Assembly (NCBI RefSeq): GCF_011947285.1
Contig: NZ_JAAOZT010000002.1
Span: forward strand, 1-64,000
DNA from: Glaciimonas immobilis
Lineage (GTDB): Bacteria; Pseudomonadota; Gammaproteobacteria; Burkholderiales; Burkholderiaceae_D
Length of the DNA stretch: 64,000 bases
Direction of reading: 5' to 3'
This document shows, piece after piece, positions 38,626 through 47,816 of this stretch. The translations under genes and the position numbers were made by a program. Each line of letters opens with the position of its first letter. Position 1 is the first letter of the stretch. Below the pieces are notes generated by a model that had not been told where the DNA came from, did not search any database, and was given only the letters and a program-made list of their open reading frames with translations.

Positions 38626-39593
38626 CAGCGCGGCATCCTCATTGGGCGCAAATCAACGAAAATAGTTTTGTACTTGGCATGCGCCTGCTTTTCATGGTTT
38701 ACCGTATCGGCGGGCGTCTGCCATTTCGGTTAGCGCTTCATCCGATTTTAGCCTGGTATCTGGTCACAAATTCACGCGCACGTCAGGCCTCCAAAATGTA
38801 TCTGGCACGGGTCCGCAAAGTTGCTGATATCGGCAACGGTAGCGGAAGGGGTGGCTTGCCGCCTTCCGGCTGGTCTGGAGCGTTTCAGCATTTTGGTGCG
38901 TTCGCCGAAAGTATTCTGGACAAAATGCTTCTGTGGGGTGGCTTGTTCAAGACGCAGGATGTTATCACCACCGGGCAAGAGGTGATCCGCGCCAACTTAC
39001 TGGCAAAGCGCGGCGGCGTGTTGATCTGCGCGCATCTTGGCAATCTTGAGTTGTGCCGGGTGCTGTCGCGCCAGCGCAAAGAACTACGCATTACCGTACT
39101 GGTTCATACCAAACATGCCAAGGCTTTTAACCGTTTGTTGGCACAACTGGACCCAGATAGTCAGTTAAACCTGATTCAGGTGACTGAGCTTACGCCGGTC
39201 ATAGTAATGATATTGGCGGAGAAGGTTGCACAGGGTGAATTTGTGGCCATTGCCGGAGACCGCATTCCTGTGTCGCCGCACCCTCGCGTTGCACTTGCCC
39301 CTTTTTTAGGTGCTTCGGCACCTTTTCCCATCGGCCCTTATGTACTGGCCAGCGTGCTTCAATGCCCGGTCTACCTGCTGTTCGCATTGACCATCGGGGG
39401 CCACTCCGAATGCCATTTTGAATCGTTTCGGGATGCCGTTATTTTGCCTCGCAAAAATCGTGAGCGGGTCCTCAATGAACTAGCGGTCGCCTACGCAAGA
39501 CGACTAGAGCACTACTGTTTAAGAGCACCATTGCAGTGGTTTAATTTTTTTGATTTTTGGAACCTGTCCACCTATGACGATGCCCCCCACTGA
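38622..39593 (+). CDS. LpxL/HtrB-like lipid acyltransferase
   Basis: A 323-residue membrane-associated acyltransferase of the lipid A late-acyltransferase superfamily. The catalytic H-x4-E pair is in CAHLGNLELCR near residue 135. The later GDRIPVSPHPRVALAPFLG segment also fits. It overlaps the fusion gene by ATGA. In aryl polyene loci this domain commonly accompanies the glycosyltransferase; here it is a separate polypeptide. It probably transfers the polyene or a fatty acid to the lipid anchor. Confidence 0.87.
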   Translation: MTARHPHWAQINENSFVLGMRLLFMVYRIGGRLPFRLALHPILAWYLVTNSRARQASKMYLARVRKVADIGNGSGRGGLPPSGWSGAFQHFGAFAESILDKMLLWGGLFKTQDVITTGQEVIRANLLAKRGGVLICAHLGNLELCRVLSRQRKELRITVLVHTKHAKAFNRLLAQLDPDSQLNLIQVTELTPVIVMILAEKVAQGEFVAIAGDRIPVSPHPRVALAPFLGASAPFPIGPYVLASVLQCPVYLLFALTIGGHSECHFESFRDAVILPRKNRERVLNELAVAYARRLEHYCLRAPLQWFNFFDFWNLSTYDDAPH

Positions 39594-41160
39594 ACTGAAA
39601 GCAAGAGCCGCCGCCACTGCCGTTAAACTACCGCGAACGGTTTGCTTTGATCGGGAGCGATTGACGATAGAAGACATAGTTGCCATTGCCTCCGGTTCAG
39701 CCCACGCCACGCTCTCCGATGCTCCGGAGTTTCGTGCAGCGATCCAGCGGGGCGCTGATTTTCTGGACCTGTTACTGCGTGAAGATGGCACAATTTATGG
39801 CGTGACCACGGGCTACGGTGACTCTTGCACGGTCAATGTGCCAGCGGAACTGATACCGGAATTGCCACATCATCTTTACACTTATCACGGCTGCGGACTC
39901 GGCGAACATTTCACGCCGGTACAGACGCGGGCGATTCTCGCGGTGCGACTGACATCTCTTTGCAAAGGTTATTCTGGCGTCAGTGTTGGTCTTTTAGAGC
40001 AAATTGCCCGCTTATTAAAAGAGGACCTGTTGCCGTTAATTCCCGCCGAAGGATCGGTCGGTGCCAGCGGAGACCTGACGCCTCTGTCGTATCTTGCTGC
40101 CGTATTATGCGGTGAGCGCGAAGTATGGCGAGATGGCGTAAAAGTGTCTGCTGCCGAGGCGCTGGCGGCGGTCGGCATCACGCCATTGCGCTTACGCCCA
40201 AAAGAAGGCCTGGCGATCATGAACGGCACGGCGGTGATGACCGCGCTGGCCTGTCTTGCATACGACCGCGCCGAGTATCTGGTACGACTGGCCACGCGCA
40301 TTACTGCGATGTCCAGCTTTGCGCTGGACGGCAATGCGCATCACTTTGACGAAGCGTTATTTGCCGTCAAACCGCACGCAGGGCAACAACAGGTTGCCGC
40401 CTGGCTACGCCAGGATTTGCCGACGCCGGACGCGCCACGTAATCAACAGCGTTTGCAGGATCGTTATTCGATTCGCTGCGCCCCACATGTCATTGGTGTA
40501 TTAGCCGATGCATTAACGTGGATGCGGCAATCGATTGAAAATGAACTTAACAGTGCCAACGATAATCCGATTATTGACGCTGACAATCAACGCGTTCTGC
40601 ACGGTGGCCACTTTTATGGTGGTCATATTGCGTTTGCGATGGATAGCATGAAAAATGCAGTGGCAAACGTGGCCGACCTGCTAGACCGTCAAATGGCATT
40701 GCTGGTTGATAGTCGTTACAACCACGGTCTGCCACCGAATCTATCCGGCGCAGAAGGACCGCGTGCCAGTATTAACCATGGCCTGAAAGCGTTACAGATT
40801 AGCGCGTCCGCATGGACCGCTGAAGCCTTGAAACTGACCATGCCCGCCTCAGTGTTTTCTCGCTCTACCGAATGCCACAACCAGGATAAGGTCAGCATGG
40901 GTACGATCGCCGCACGCGATTGTCTGCGCGTGTTGCAATTGACTGAGCAGGTTATCGCAGCGCTGTTAATCAGTGTGCGTCAGGGTGTTTGGTTGCGCTG
41001 CAGGATGGACGCTTCGGCGCAGCCACAGCAGAATCTTCAGGCGATGCTTGGGATGCTGGCCGAGGACATCGCGGTGATTAATGAAGACCGCATGCTGGAG
41101 CCGGATTTACGTCTGTTGTTAGAGCGCATTAATGCACAGGCCTGGACCTTGTATGCATAA
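39574..41160 (+). CDS. MIO-dependent aromatic amino acid ammonia lyase (HAL/TAL-like)
   Basis: A 528-residue lyase of the histidine/tyrosine/phenylalanine ammonia lyase family. The triad that forms the MIO prosthetic group is Ala164-Ser165-Gly166 in GSVGASGDLTPLSY. The catalytic-loop tyrosine is in YGVTTGYG (75-82). NELNSANDNP, the tyrosine-containing YNHGLPPNL region and a late STECHNQDKVSMG are in place. At the substrate-selectivity pair the sequence is Tyr104-His105 by my alignment, not the HL of Rhodobacter TAL, FL of PAL or SH of HAL. It likely makes 4-coumarate or cinnamate to prime the polyene. ATG 39574 overlaps the previous gene by 20 bp. Confidence 0.92.
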   Translation: MTMPPTELKARAAATAVKLPRTVCFDRERLTIEDIVAIASGSAHATLSDAPEFRAAIQRGADFLDLLLREDGTIYGVTTGYGDSCTVNVPAELIPELPHHLYTYHGCGLGEHFTPVQTRAILAVRLTSLCKGYSGVSVGLLEQIARLLKEDLLPLIPAEGSVGASGDLTPLSYLAAVLCGEREVWRDGVKVSAAEALAAVGITPLRLRPKEGLAIMNGTAVMTALACLAYDRAEYLVRLATRITAMSSFALDGNAHHFDEALFAVKPHAGQQQVAAWLRQDLPTPDAPRNQQRLQDRYSIRCAPHVIGVLADALTWMRQSIENELNSANDNPIIDADNQRVLHGGHFYGGHIAFAMDSMKNAVANVADLLDRQMALLVDSRYNHGLPPNLSGAEGPRASINHGLKALQISASAWTAEALKLTMPASVFSRSTECHNQDKVSMGTIAARDCLRVLQLTEQVIAALLISVRQGVWLRCRMDASAQPQQNLQAMLGMLAEDIAVINEDRMLEPDLRLLLERINAQAWTLYA

Positions 41161-41581
41161 AAAAGAAAGCCGATGGGCGGCCGAAGTCACGCTACAAATA
41201 CAATTCTACGATCTTGATCCGATGGAGATTGTCTGGCACGGCAATTACGTCAAGTACATGGAACAGGCGCGCTGTACGCTACTTGATTCGATAGGTTACA
41301 ACTACGTGGAGATGAAGGAATCCGGTTATGCATGGCCGGTGATAGATTTACATCTGCGCTACGTTCAGTCGGCGACGTTCGGTCAGCATATCCGCGTGCA
41401 GGCCAGCATTGTCGCGTGGGAGAACAGTCTTAAGATCGATTATTTAATATCCGATAGCGTTAGCGGGCGACGCCTCACCAAAGGCAGCACTACGCAAGTT
41501 GCCGTGGCAATCGCCACGCGTGAACTGTGTTTCACTTCGCCCGCCATCTTATTTGAAAAATTGGGGATACCCGCACCATGA
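41153..41581 (+). CDS. 4HBT-family acyl-CoA/ACP thioesterase
   Basis: A 142-residue hot-dog thioesterase. The catalytic region FYDLDPMEIVWHGNYVKYMEQAR holds the conserved Asp of the family. The ATG at 41153 overlaps the ammonia lyase stop (ATGCATAA). A thioesterase is a regular member of aryl polyene clusters and could release or proofread carrier-bound chains. Confidence 0.9.
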   Translation: MHKKESRWAAEVTLQIQFYDLDPMEIVWHGNYVKYMEQARCTLLDSIGYNYVEMKESGYAWPVIDLHLRYVQSATFGQHIRVQASIVAWENSLKIDYLISDSVSGRRLTKGSTTQVAVAIATRELCFTSPAILFEKLGIPAP

Positions 41582-42231
41582 ACAGCTTGCTAAATCTTCC
41601 CGTCGTAACGCTCCTTAAAAAACGCATCACCGCAGTATTAACGGTGGGGCTTACTGCGTTGGCGTGTGGGGCAGCGCAAGCAGCTGCCCCGATCGCAAAA
41701 ATTCAGGAGATGCTTTCTAAACCGCCGGTATTATGCGGTCTCTTTGATCAGACCAAACAACTGATGGGCATGAAAAAGCCATTGCTCTCTAACGGTCGTT
41801 TTTGTGTCGTCAGTGGCAAAGGCGTTCTTTGGAAGACCTTGCAACCGTTTCCCAATACATTGCGCCTAAAGCGTGACGAGATTGTACAAATGCAGGGTGA
41901 TCGGGTGGCAATGCGCCTGGACGCAAAACAGGAGCCGGTAGTACGGATGATTAATAGCGTGATGTTCTCGTTGCTGGCGGGCGATCTGACCCAGCTAGAT
42001 TCGTTATTTGAAATTGATGGCAGTATTCAGGGAAAAAGCTGGAAGGTCGGCCTTACAGCACGTCAACCTGCGCTGGCCAAAGCGATAGGTAACTTGGCTT
42101 TAACCGGCGGTATGTATGTGAAGAGCGTAAATATTAATGAAGCCAGTGGGGATCACACGGAAATTATTTTCTCCGCTTTGCAAAGCGGTGCCAACGCTAT
42201 GACCGTCGAAGAAGGGGCGGCACTTGACTAG
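41578..42231 (+). CDS. LolA-like outer-membrane lipoprotein carrier protein
   Basis: A 217-residue periplasmic protein with a signal peptide (ITAVLTVGLTALACGAAQAA). Sheet-forming segments with FDQTKQLMGMKKPLLSNGRFCVVSGKGVLWKTLQPFP are typical of LolA-like proteins in pigment loci. It overlaps the thioesterase by ATGA and the MMPL gene by 8 bp. It may shuttle the lipidic polyene across the periplasm; its partner would be the MMPL exporter. Confidence 0.85.
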   Translation: MNSLLNLPVVTLLKKRITAVLTVGLTALACGAAQAAAPIAKIQEMLSKPPVLCGLFDQTKQLMGMKKPLLSNGRFCVVSGKGVLWKTLQPFPNTLRLKRDEIVQMQGDRVAMRLDAKQEPVVRMINSVMFSLLAGDLTQLDSLFEIDGSIQGKSWKVGLTARQPALAKAIGNLALTGGMYVKSVNINEASGDHTEIIFSALQSGANAMTVEEGAALD

Positions 42232-44650
42232 CAGTGTCGGCAAATGGCCGCGGCGTCTCGCGCTAGGCTGGTTGCTGGTGGTGGCTTTGATATTAGGCCA
42301 TAACGGCTACCTGTGGCTGGTACAAAAAATTGTTCCGGACACCGATATTTTGGCGCTATTACCGGTCGAGCAGCGCGATCCGGTTTTACAGCGGGCCTTC
42401 ACGCATATGGTGGACTCGGCGCAGCAACGCGTCATTGTGCTGGTGGGTGCCGACGATTGGGGGCAGGCGCGTGCGGCGGCGGATGCTTATTCTGCGGTGA
42501 TCGCCAAACACCCGGCATTGTTCGCGGCGAAGTCGCCGATTTCAGAACAAACGCAAAATGACTGGCTAGGTCCGTTAAAGCAAAACCGACTCAATTTGTT
42601 GACGCCGGAACAGCAAAAATTATTACAAGAAAAGCCACCGACTTTTTGGATGGATACCGCGTTGCGGCAATTGTATAGTCCGTTCGCTGGTCCTAAACTG
42701 GGCGCATGGCAGGATGATCCATTTGGTCTTTTTTCTGGCTGGGTCCAGGCGCGTGCGCAGGAAACCCCGGTCCGACCGCGCGACGGATATTTGTTCGTTG
42801 AGGCCAACGGTCGTCAATACATCATGTTACTGCTCACCTTGCGTCAATCGGCATATTCGATGGCGACCCAGCAAGCCGTGTTGCCATTGATGGATGCTGC
42901 GGCCGGTGTCGCCCGGAGTAAGGTGCCCGGGGTCGAATTGATTAGCGCCGGGGTGATATTGCACGCGGGGGCTGCCAGCGCGCAAGCCAGCGGGGAGATG
43001 TCGACCATTGGCGTTGGCTCATTACTCGGCGTCGTACTGTTAATGTGGCTGACTTTTGGCGCTTTACGACCGGTCGGGTTGATCGTTTTATCTATTACGA
43101 TCGGGTGTCTGGGTGCATTCTCCATTTGCTGGTTGATCTTTGGGCATGTACATTTATTGACACTGGTATTTGGCGCAAGCCTGATCGGCGTTGCGCAGGA
43201 TTATGGTATTTACTTTCTTTGCAGCCGTGCAGGCAGCGATAAAACCATGACGTCGTGGCAGTTGTTGCGGCGTCTGTTGCCTGGATTAATGTTGACACTC
43301 ACGGCCGCAGTAATTGGGTATATCGGTCTGGCATTGACACCGTTTCCTGGGTTGCGCCAGATGGCAATGTTTTCCGTAACAGGATTAGTGTTTGCATGGC
43401 TGACAGTAATTTGCTGGTTTCCCACCCTCGTGCAGGCATCCACGCTCAAGGGTACGCGTTTTGCGGACTGGTGCGGGGCGAGCCGTCGCTATTGGCCGCA
43501 GCTGCGTCTCAATCGCGGCACTATGCTGGTAGCAGTCGTGTACGGTATCGTCGTAGTCGCCGGACTGGCTCGGTTGCGGGTCAATGATGATATACGCTCA
43601 TTGCAGACGCCACCAAAAGTGTTGTTGCAAGATCAAATCAAACTGTCCAAAATATTGGATGCTCCGACGCCGGTGCAGTTTTATCTGGTACGCGGTGCCA
43701 GTACAGAGCAAGTGTTACAGCGCGAGGAGACATTAAGGCAAAAGCTTGATCCGCTAATCGAACAACGGGTCATTAGTGGCTATCAAGCCATGTCAAACTG
43801 GACACCGTCAATCCGCCTGCAAAAAGCCAATCGCGCATTAATCGAGCGGGGGTTGTTCGGCACCGATGGGCCGCTGCAAGGATTGGCAGCGCAAATTGGC
43901 GAAGACCACCACTGGGTGACCCAAATCAAAGCAAGGGCGCTGGCCCTGCCTGCAGTAGCAGAATCTGGTGCCAACACTTTGACGCCAGAGGCTTTCTTGA
44001 AAACAGCGACCAGTGAACCGTCACGCTATCTCTGGCTGGGTAAAATTCCGGATACAAACGGGGATACGTATGCCAGCATCGTAGCATTGCGCGGTGTGAA
44101 TAATTATGCCAACTTACCGCTACTTAAAAATATTGCCGGACTCGTCGAAGGTGTTCAATGGGTCGATAAGGTCAGCGAGGTTTCCACCGTGCTTGGCGAT
44201 TATCGGCGATATATGAGCAGTGTGTTGATCGGCGCGTATGTTGCCATTTATTTGCTGTTGTTCATGCGCTATCGATACGCCGGATGGCGCGTAATATTGC
44301 CGCCCGCATTGGCTAGCGTTGCAACACTTGCGGTGCTCGGATTGACCGGTCAGCCACTGCAAATGTTCCATATGCTGGCGTTAATGCTGATACTCGGACT
44401 GGGTGTTGATTACGGCATTTTCTTGCTGGAGAAAACCGACCAGAAAGACCCCGCTGGGCGCTTTGCCTGGCTGGCCGTCTGCCTGTCGGCGGTGAGCGCC
44501 TTATTGTCATTCGGCTTGTTGGCGTTGTCCGGCACGCCGCCGTTGCACGCTTTTGGATTTACGATGTTGGTCGGCATCGCAATCGTGTGGTTGATAGCAC
44601 CATGTTTCAGTCAAATTGATCAAAACCCCACGCTAAAGAAAGGCCAATAA
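42224..44650 (+). CDS. MMPL/RND-family exporter of the pigment cluster
   Basis: An 808-residue inner-membrane exporter with about 12 helices in two MMPL repeats. Helices 2-6 are around 255-400 and the second set around 665-800; each repeat is preceded by a large periplasmic loop. Motifs include GVAQDYGIYFLCSRAG in the first half and GLGVDYGIFLLEK in the second. The start codon is TTG, overlapping lolA. It is the expected exporter of the finished polyene or its lipid conjugate. Confidence 0.9.
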   Translation: MTSSVGKWPRRLALGWLLVVALILGHNGYLWLVQKIVPDTDILALLPVEQRDPVLQRAFTHMVDSAQQRVIVLVGADDWGQARAAADAYSAVIAKHPALFAAKSPISEQTQNDWLGPLKQNRLNLLTPEQQKLLQEKPPTFWMDTALRQLYSPFAGPKLGAWQDDPFGLFSGWVQARAQETPVRPRDGYLFVEANGRQYIMLLLTLRQSAYSMATQQAVLPLMDAAAGVARSKVPGVELISAGVILHAGAASAQASGEMSTIGVGSLLGVVLLMWLTFGALRPVGLIVLSITIGCLGAFSICWLIFGHVHLLTLVFGASLIGVAQDYGIYFLCSRAGSDKTMTSWQLLRRLLPGLMLTLTAAVIGYIGLALTPFPGLRQMAMFSVTGLVFAWLTVICWFPTLVQASTLKGTRFADWCGASRRYWPQLRLNRGTMLVAVVYGIVVVAGLARLRVNDDIRSLQTPPKVLLQDQIKLSKILDAPTPVQFYLVRGASTEQVLQREETLRQKLDPLIEQRVISGYQAMSNWTPSIRLQKANRALIERGLFGTDGPLQGLAAQIGEDHHWVTQIKARALALPAVAESGANTLTPEAFLKTATSEPSRYLWLGKIPDTNGDTYASIVALRGVNNYANLPLLKNIAGLVEGVQWVDKVSEVSTVLGDYRRYMSSVLIGAYVAIYLLLFMRYRYAGWRVILPPALASVATLAVLGLTGQPLQMFHMLALMLILGLGVDYGIFLLEKTDQKDPAGRFAWLAVCLSAVSALLSFGLLALSGTPPLHAFGFTMLVGIAIVWLIAPCFSQIDQNPTLKKGQ

Positions 44651-45892
44651 ATGGACCGCAATATTGAGAAGTACGACGTTGTCGTGATTGGTGCCGGTCC
44701 CGCCGGATCGGTTGCCGCAGCCCTTTTGCGGCAGCAGGGGCGCCGGGTATTGGTACTAGAGCGTGAACAGTTCCCGCGGTTTAGTATCGGTGAAAGTTTA
44801 TTGCCGCAAAGCATGGCCTATCTGGAACAGGCGGGTATGTTGCAGGCAGTGGTAGAGGCTGGATTTCAATATAAAAACGGTGCTGCTTTCGTGCGAGGCG
44901 AGCGCTCTACGGCGTTTGATTTCCGCGATAAATTTTCAACCGGGTGGGGTACAACTTATCAGGTACAGCGCGCCCAGTTCGATCATGTCCTGGCTAAAGA
45001 AGCAGAGCGCCAAGGCGCGGAGATACGTTTTCAGCATTGTGTCACCGGCGTCGATCTTGATGCGGCCACACCGCTGGTTACAGCACACGGGCCGGATGGC
45101 GTGGCCTATCAGGTAGAAGCTGAGTTTATTCTGGATGCCAGTGGCTTCGGGCGTATTCTGCCACGCCTGCTGGCACTTGAGACGCCCTCCGACTTTCCGG
45201 TACGCGGTGCAATTTTTACCCACATCGAAGATGGCATTTCTGCGCCGGACTTTGACCGTAACAAAATTCGCGTCACCGTGCATCCTGACCATTGCGATGT
45301 CTGGTATTGGTTAATTCCATTTTCTGGCGGGCGTTGCTCCATCGGCGTGGTAGCAGAAACAGCGTTTCTTGAACAATATAAAGGGACCGATACCGAACGC
45401 CTGCAAGCGTTGGTAAATGAGGACCCGGCTTCGCGTAAACTGCTGCAAAATGCCCGCTGGGATACGCCGGCCCGCGCAATTACTGGTTACTCGGCAAATG
45501 TGAAATCGTTGTGGGGAAGGGGTTACGCGCTGTTGGGTAACGCGGGCGAATTTTTGGACCCGGTGTTTTCATCGGGTGTGACTATTGCGTTAAAGTCCGC
45601 GAGTCTGGCTGCCGCGGTATTACAACGTCATTTTGCCGGTGCAGAGGTAGATTGGGAAAACGACTACGCTGTTCCGCTCAAAAAAGGCGTCGATACCTTC
45701 CGTACGTTTGTTGAGTCCTGGTACGCGGGCGGATTTCAGAATGTTATCTTTCACGAGGATCAGCAACCGGAGATCCGCCGGATGATCGCCGCGATTCTAG
45801 CCGGTTACGCCTGGGATGAGGCCAATCCATACGTGCGCGAAAGTAAGCGTCGCCTGACCGTACTGGAGGAAATATGCTCACGAATGGAATAG
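44651..45892 (+). CDS. FAD-dependent oxidoreductase with halogenase-like motifs
   Basis: A 413-residue flavoprotein. The FAD motif is GAGPAGSVAA (14-23), followed by FPRFSIGESLLP. Lys75 lies in GFQYKNGAAF, the place of the catalytic lysine in flavin-dependent halogenases. WYWLIP at 218-223 fits the WxWxIP signature. A second FAD contact is in GNAGEFLDPVFSSGV near 300. Related genes are regular in aryl polyene and flexirubin clusters, where they are usually listed only as oxidoreductases. Halogenation of the aryl head is possible but unproven; a reductase or hydroxylase role is the alternative. Confidence 0.85.
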   Translation: MDRNIEKYDVVVIGAGPAGSVAAALLRQQGRRVLVLEREQFPRFSIGESLLPQSMAYLEQAGMLQAVVEAGFQYKNGAAFVRGERSTAFDFRDKFSTGWGTTYQVQRAQFDHVLAKEAERQGAEIRFQHCVTGVDLDAATPLVTAHGPDGVAYQVEAEFILDASGFGRILPRLLALETPSDFPVRGAIFTHIEDGISAPDFDRNKIRVTVHPDHCDVWYWLIPFSGGRCSIGVVAETAFLEQYKGTDTERLQALVNEDPASRKLLQNARWDTPARAITGYSANVKSLWGRGYALLGNAGEFLDPVFSSGVTIALKSASLAAAVLQRHFAGAEVDWENDYAVPLKKGVDTFRTFVESWYAGGFQNVIFHEDQQPEIRRMIAAILAGYAWDEANPYVRESKRRLTVLEEICSRME

Positions 45893-46500
45893 GCAGAGCC
45901 AGCACGCGGCGGCTGGCGATGACGTTGGCGCTACTGGTGATGGCGGGTTGCAGCAGTCTTTCGCCAGCACCGTCAGCGTCGTCAGTAGCGCCACCAGAAA
46001 GTTTGAGTTTGAAGCTGTCGCCGGCTTCATTGGGGGCCAGTATTAGCCTGCAACAGCATCTGACGGTAGAACGCAACGGTCGCACCGATCAACTTGACGC
46101 TGCCGTAGAGATTGATGCGCAACAGCTGAATATGGTAGGGCTGGCATTAGGGCAGCGCGTCCTGACGTTGCATTATGATGGGGTGACGCTGCAGTCGTGG
46201 CGTCATCCGATGCTGCCATCGCAAGTGAAGGCCGAGGACGTGCTGGAGGATACTCAGCTCACCTTATGGCCGTTGGAAGCGATCCGGAAGGCGCTGCCCG
46301 CCGGATGGAAGATTCAGCAGGAAGGTTTGCGGCGCACGTTATTTTGGGACGAGGTGCCTGTGGAAGTGATAATTTATAGCAATCCATCCCCATGGGGTGG
46401 AAAGATAGAATTAACTAATCTGCGCTTTCACTACCGATTAACCATTGAGTCGGTCGGCGGCGAGATTGCTACCAGCACCTCTGGTGCTGCCGCACCTTAA
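45874..46500 (+). CDS. DUF3261 lipoprotein of the pigment cluster
   Basis: A 208-residue predicted lipoprotein. The signal peptide LAMTLALLVMAGC ends in the lipobox cysteine at about 26. The body contains LDAAVEIDAQQLNMVGLALGQRVLTLHYDG and LTLWPLEAIRKALPAGW, fitting DUF3261, a family found almost only in aryl polyene loci. It overlaps the flavoprotein gene by 19 bp. A role in outer-membrane placement of the pigment is inferred. Confidence 0.85.
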   Translation: MLTNGIGRASTRRLAMTLALLVMAGCSSLSPAPSASSVAPPESLSLKLSPASLGASISLQQHLTVERNGRTDQLDAAVEIDAQQLNMVGLALGQRVLTLHYDGVTLQSWRHPMLPSQVKAEDVLEDTQLTLWPLEAIRKALPAGWKIQQEGLRRTLFWDEVPVEVIIYSNPSPWGGKIELTNLRFHYRLTIESVGGEIATSTSGAAAP

Positions 46501-46514
46501 TTTGGTAATACGAT

Positions 46515-47816
46515 ATGTTTTATTTAAATGAACTCGGACTTGTTTGTGCGCTGGGTGACACCCATGCCGCGATCCGCGACAACCTGTTCTCAGGGCGGAG
46601 CGGTCTGGTTATGTCTGATCGCTATTCGTCCTCCGGCGCGCTGCCAGTGGGCGCGGTCAGGGGTGTATTGGCGGAGATGGATCCTGATAAATTTCCGTTG
46701 GCCCATCGTAGTCGGAATAATCAGTTGTTACTCACTGCGTTAACGCAAATTCGACCAGCGGTGGACGCGGCGATCGCGCGCTATGGTTCTCACCGAATCG
46801 CTATTGTGCTGGGCACCAGCACTTCCGGAATTGCGGAGAGCGAGGCTGCGTTTAAAGCCGCGTACAGAGCTGGGAATAAAGCCGCGAATACAGCCGGAAA
46901 TACAGCAGGAAATACGGCCACGCTTAAAGACTCACCTGTCAGCGGTCAAGAACTTGACGCAATTAATCGGGCATCAAGCGCTGGCAACAGGATAACTTTT
47001 CCACCCGAATTTACTTATAGCCAGCAAGAAATGGGTTCTGCCGCAGTGATGCTGGCTTGGGCATTAGGGGTGACCGGCCCCGCATATGTGCATTCGAGCG
47101 CATGCGCATCCAGCGCCAAGGCCATGGCGAGTGCTGCGCGCTTGATTCAGATGGGCCTTGCTGACGTGGTCATTACGGGAGGCGTCGATTCATTGTGCGC
47201 GTTTACTATTGCCGGTTTTGGCGCACTGGCATCGGTCAGCAACACCCCTTGCAATCCATTCAGCGCCAATCGTAACGGCATTAACATCGGTGAGGGAGCC
47301 GCCCTGTTTTTGATGAGCGCGCAACCGGGGACGGTCGCGTTGCGCGGATGGGGAGAGTCTTCCGACGGCCATCATATTTCTGCGCCCGACCCTAGCGGCG
47401 ACGGCGCCCGCAGCGCTATCGGCCAGGCACTTAGGCGCGCTGGCATTGGTGCTACCCAAATCGACTACATTAATTTGCACGGTACAGCGACGCCACAAAA
47501 TGACGCAATGGAAAGTCTGGTGGTCAATCAACTTTTTGGTGCTGATATGCCTGCCGGTTCAACTAAAGGTTACACCGGCCATACGTTAGGTGCGGCGGGC
47601 GCTATCGAAGCAGCTTTGTGTTGGCTAGCAATGCAGGATGACAATCCGGCGGGCCGGTTACCGGTGCATTTGTGGGATGGCGTTGTCGATAACGATTTGC
47701 CAGCTTTGAATCTGGTCCCGGCGGGATATCGACTCGGTCGCCCCTTGCGCTGGGCGTTGAGTAATTCATTTGCCTTTGGCGGGGCTAATGCTGCGTTGGT
47801 GATGGGACGAGAATAG
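46515..47816 (+). CDS. Beta-ketoacyl-ACP synthase 1 of the pigment cluster
   Basis: A 433-residue FabF-like condensing enzyme with intact triad: Cys197 (SSACASS), His322 (HGTATP) and His356 (TGHTLGAAG). It probably pairs with the chain-length factor encoded at 32927. An insertion near residues 119-136 consists of four 12-bp units encoding (G/A)N(K/T)A. It lies in a surface-loop position ahead of the catalytic region. The stop codon overlaps the GTG of the dehydratase gene. Confidence 0.93.
   Translation: MFYLNELGLVCALGDTHAAIRDNLFSGRSGLVMSDRYSSSGALPVGAVRGVLAEMDPDKFPLAHRSRNNQLLLTALTQIRPAVDAAIARYGSHRIAIVLGTSTSGIAESEAAFKAAYRAGNKAANTAGNTAGNTATLKDSPVSGQELDAINRASSAGNRITFPPEFTYSQQEMGSAAVMLAWALGVTGPAYVHSSACASSAKAMASAARLIQMGLADVVITGGVDSLCAFTIAGFGALASVSNTPCNPFSANRNGINIGEGAALFLMSAQPGTVALRGWGESSDGHHISAPDPSGDGARSAIGQALRRAGIGATQIDYINLHGTATPQNDAMESLVVNQLFGADMPAGSTKGYTGHTLGAAGAIEAALCWLAMQDDNPAGRLPVHLWDGVVDNDLPALNLVPAGYRLGRPLRWALSNSFAFGGANAALVMGRE
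46872..46919 (+). repeat. Four 12-bp tandem units in the ketosynthase gene
   Basis: The units read GGGAATAAAGCC, GCGAATACAGCC, GGAAATACAGCA and GGAAATACGGCC. Each encodes (G/A)-N-(K/T)-A in frame. Confidence 0.85.
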
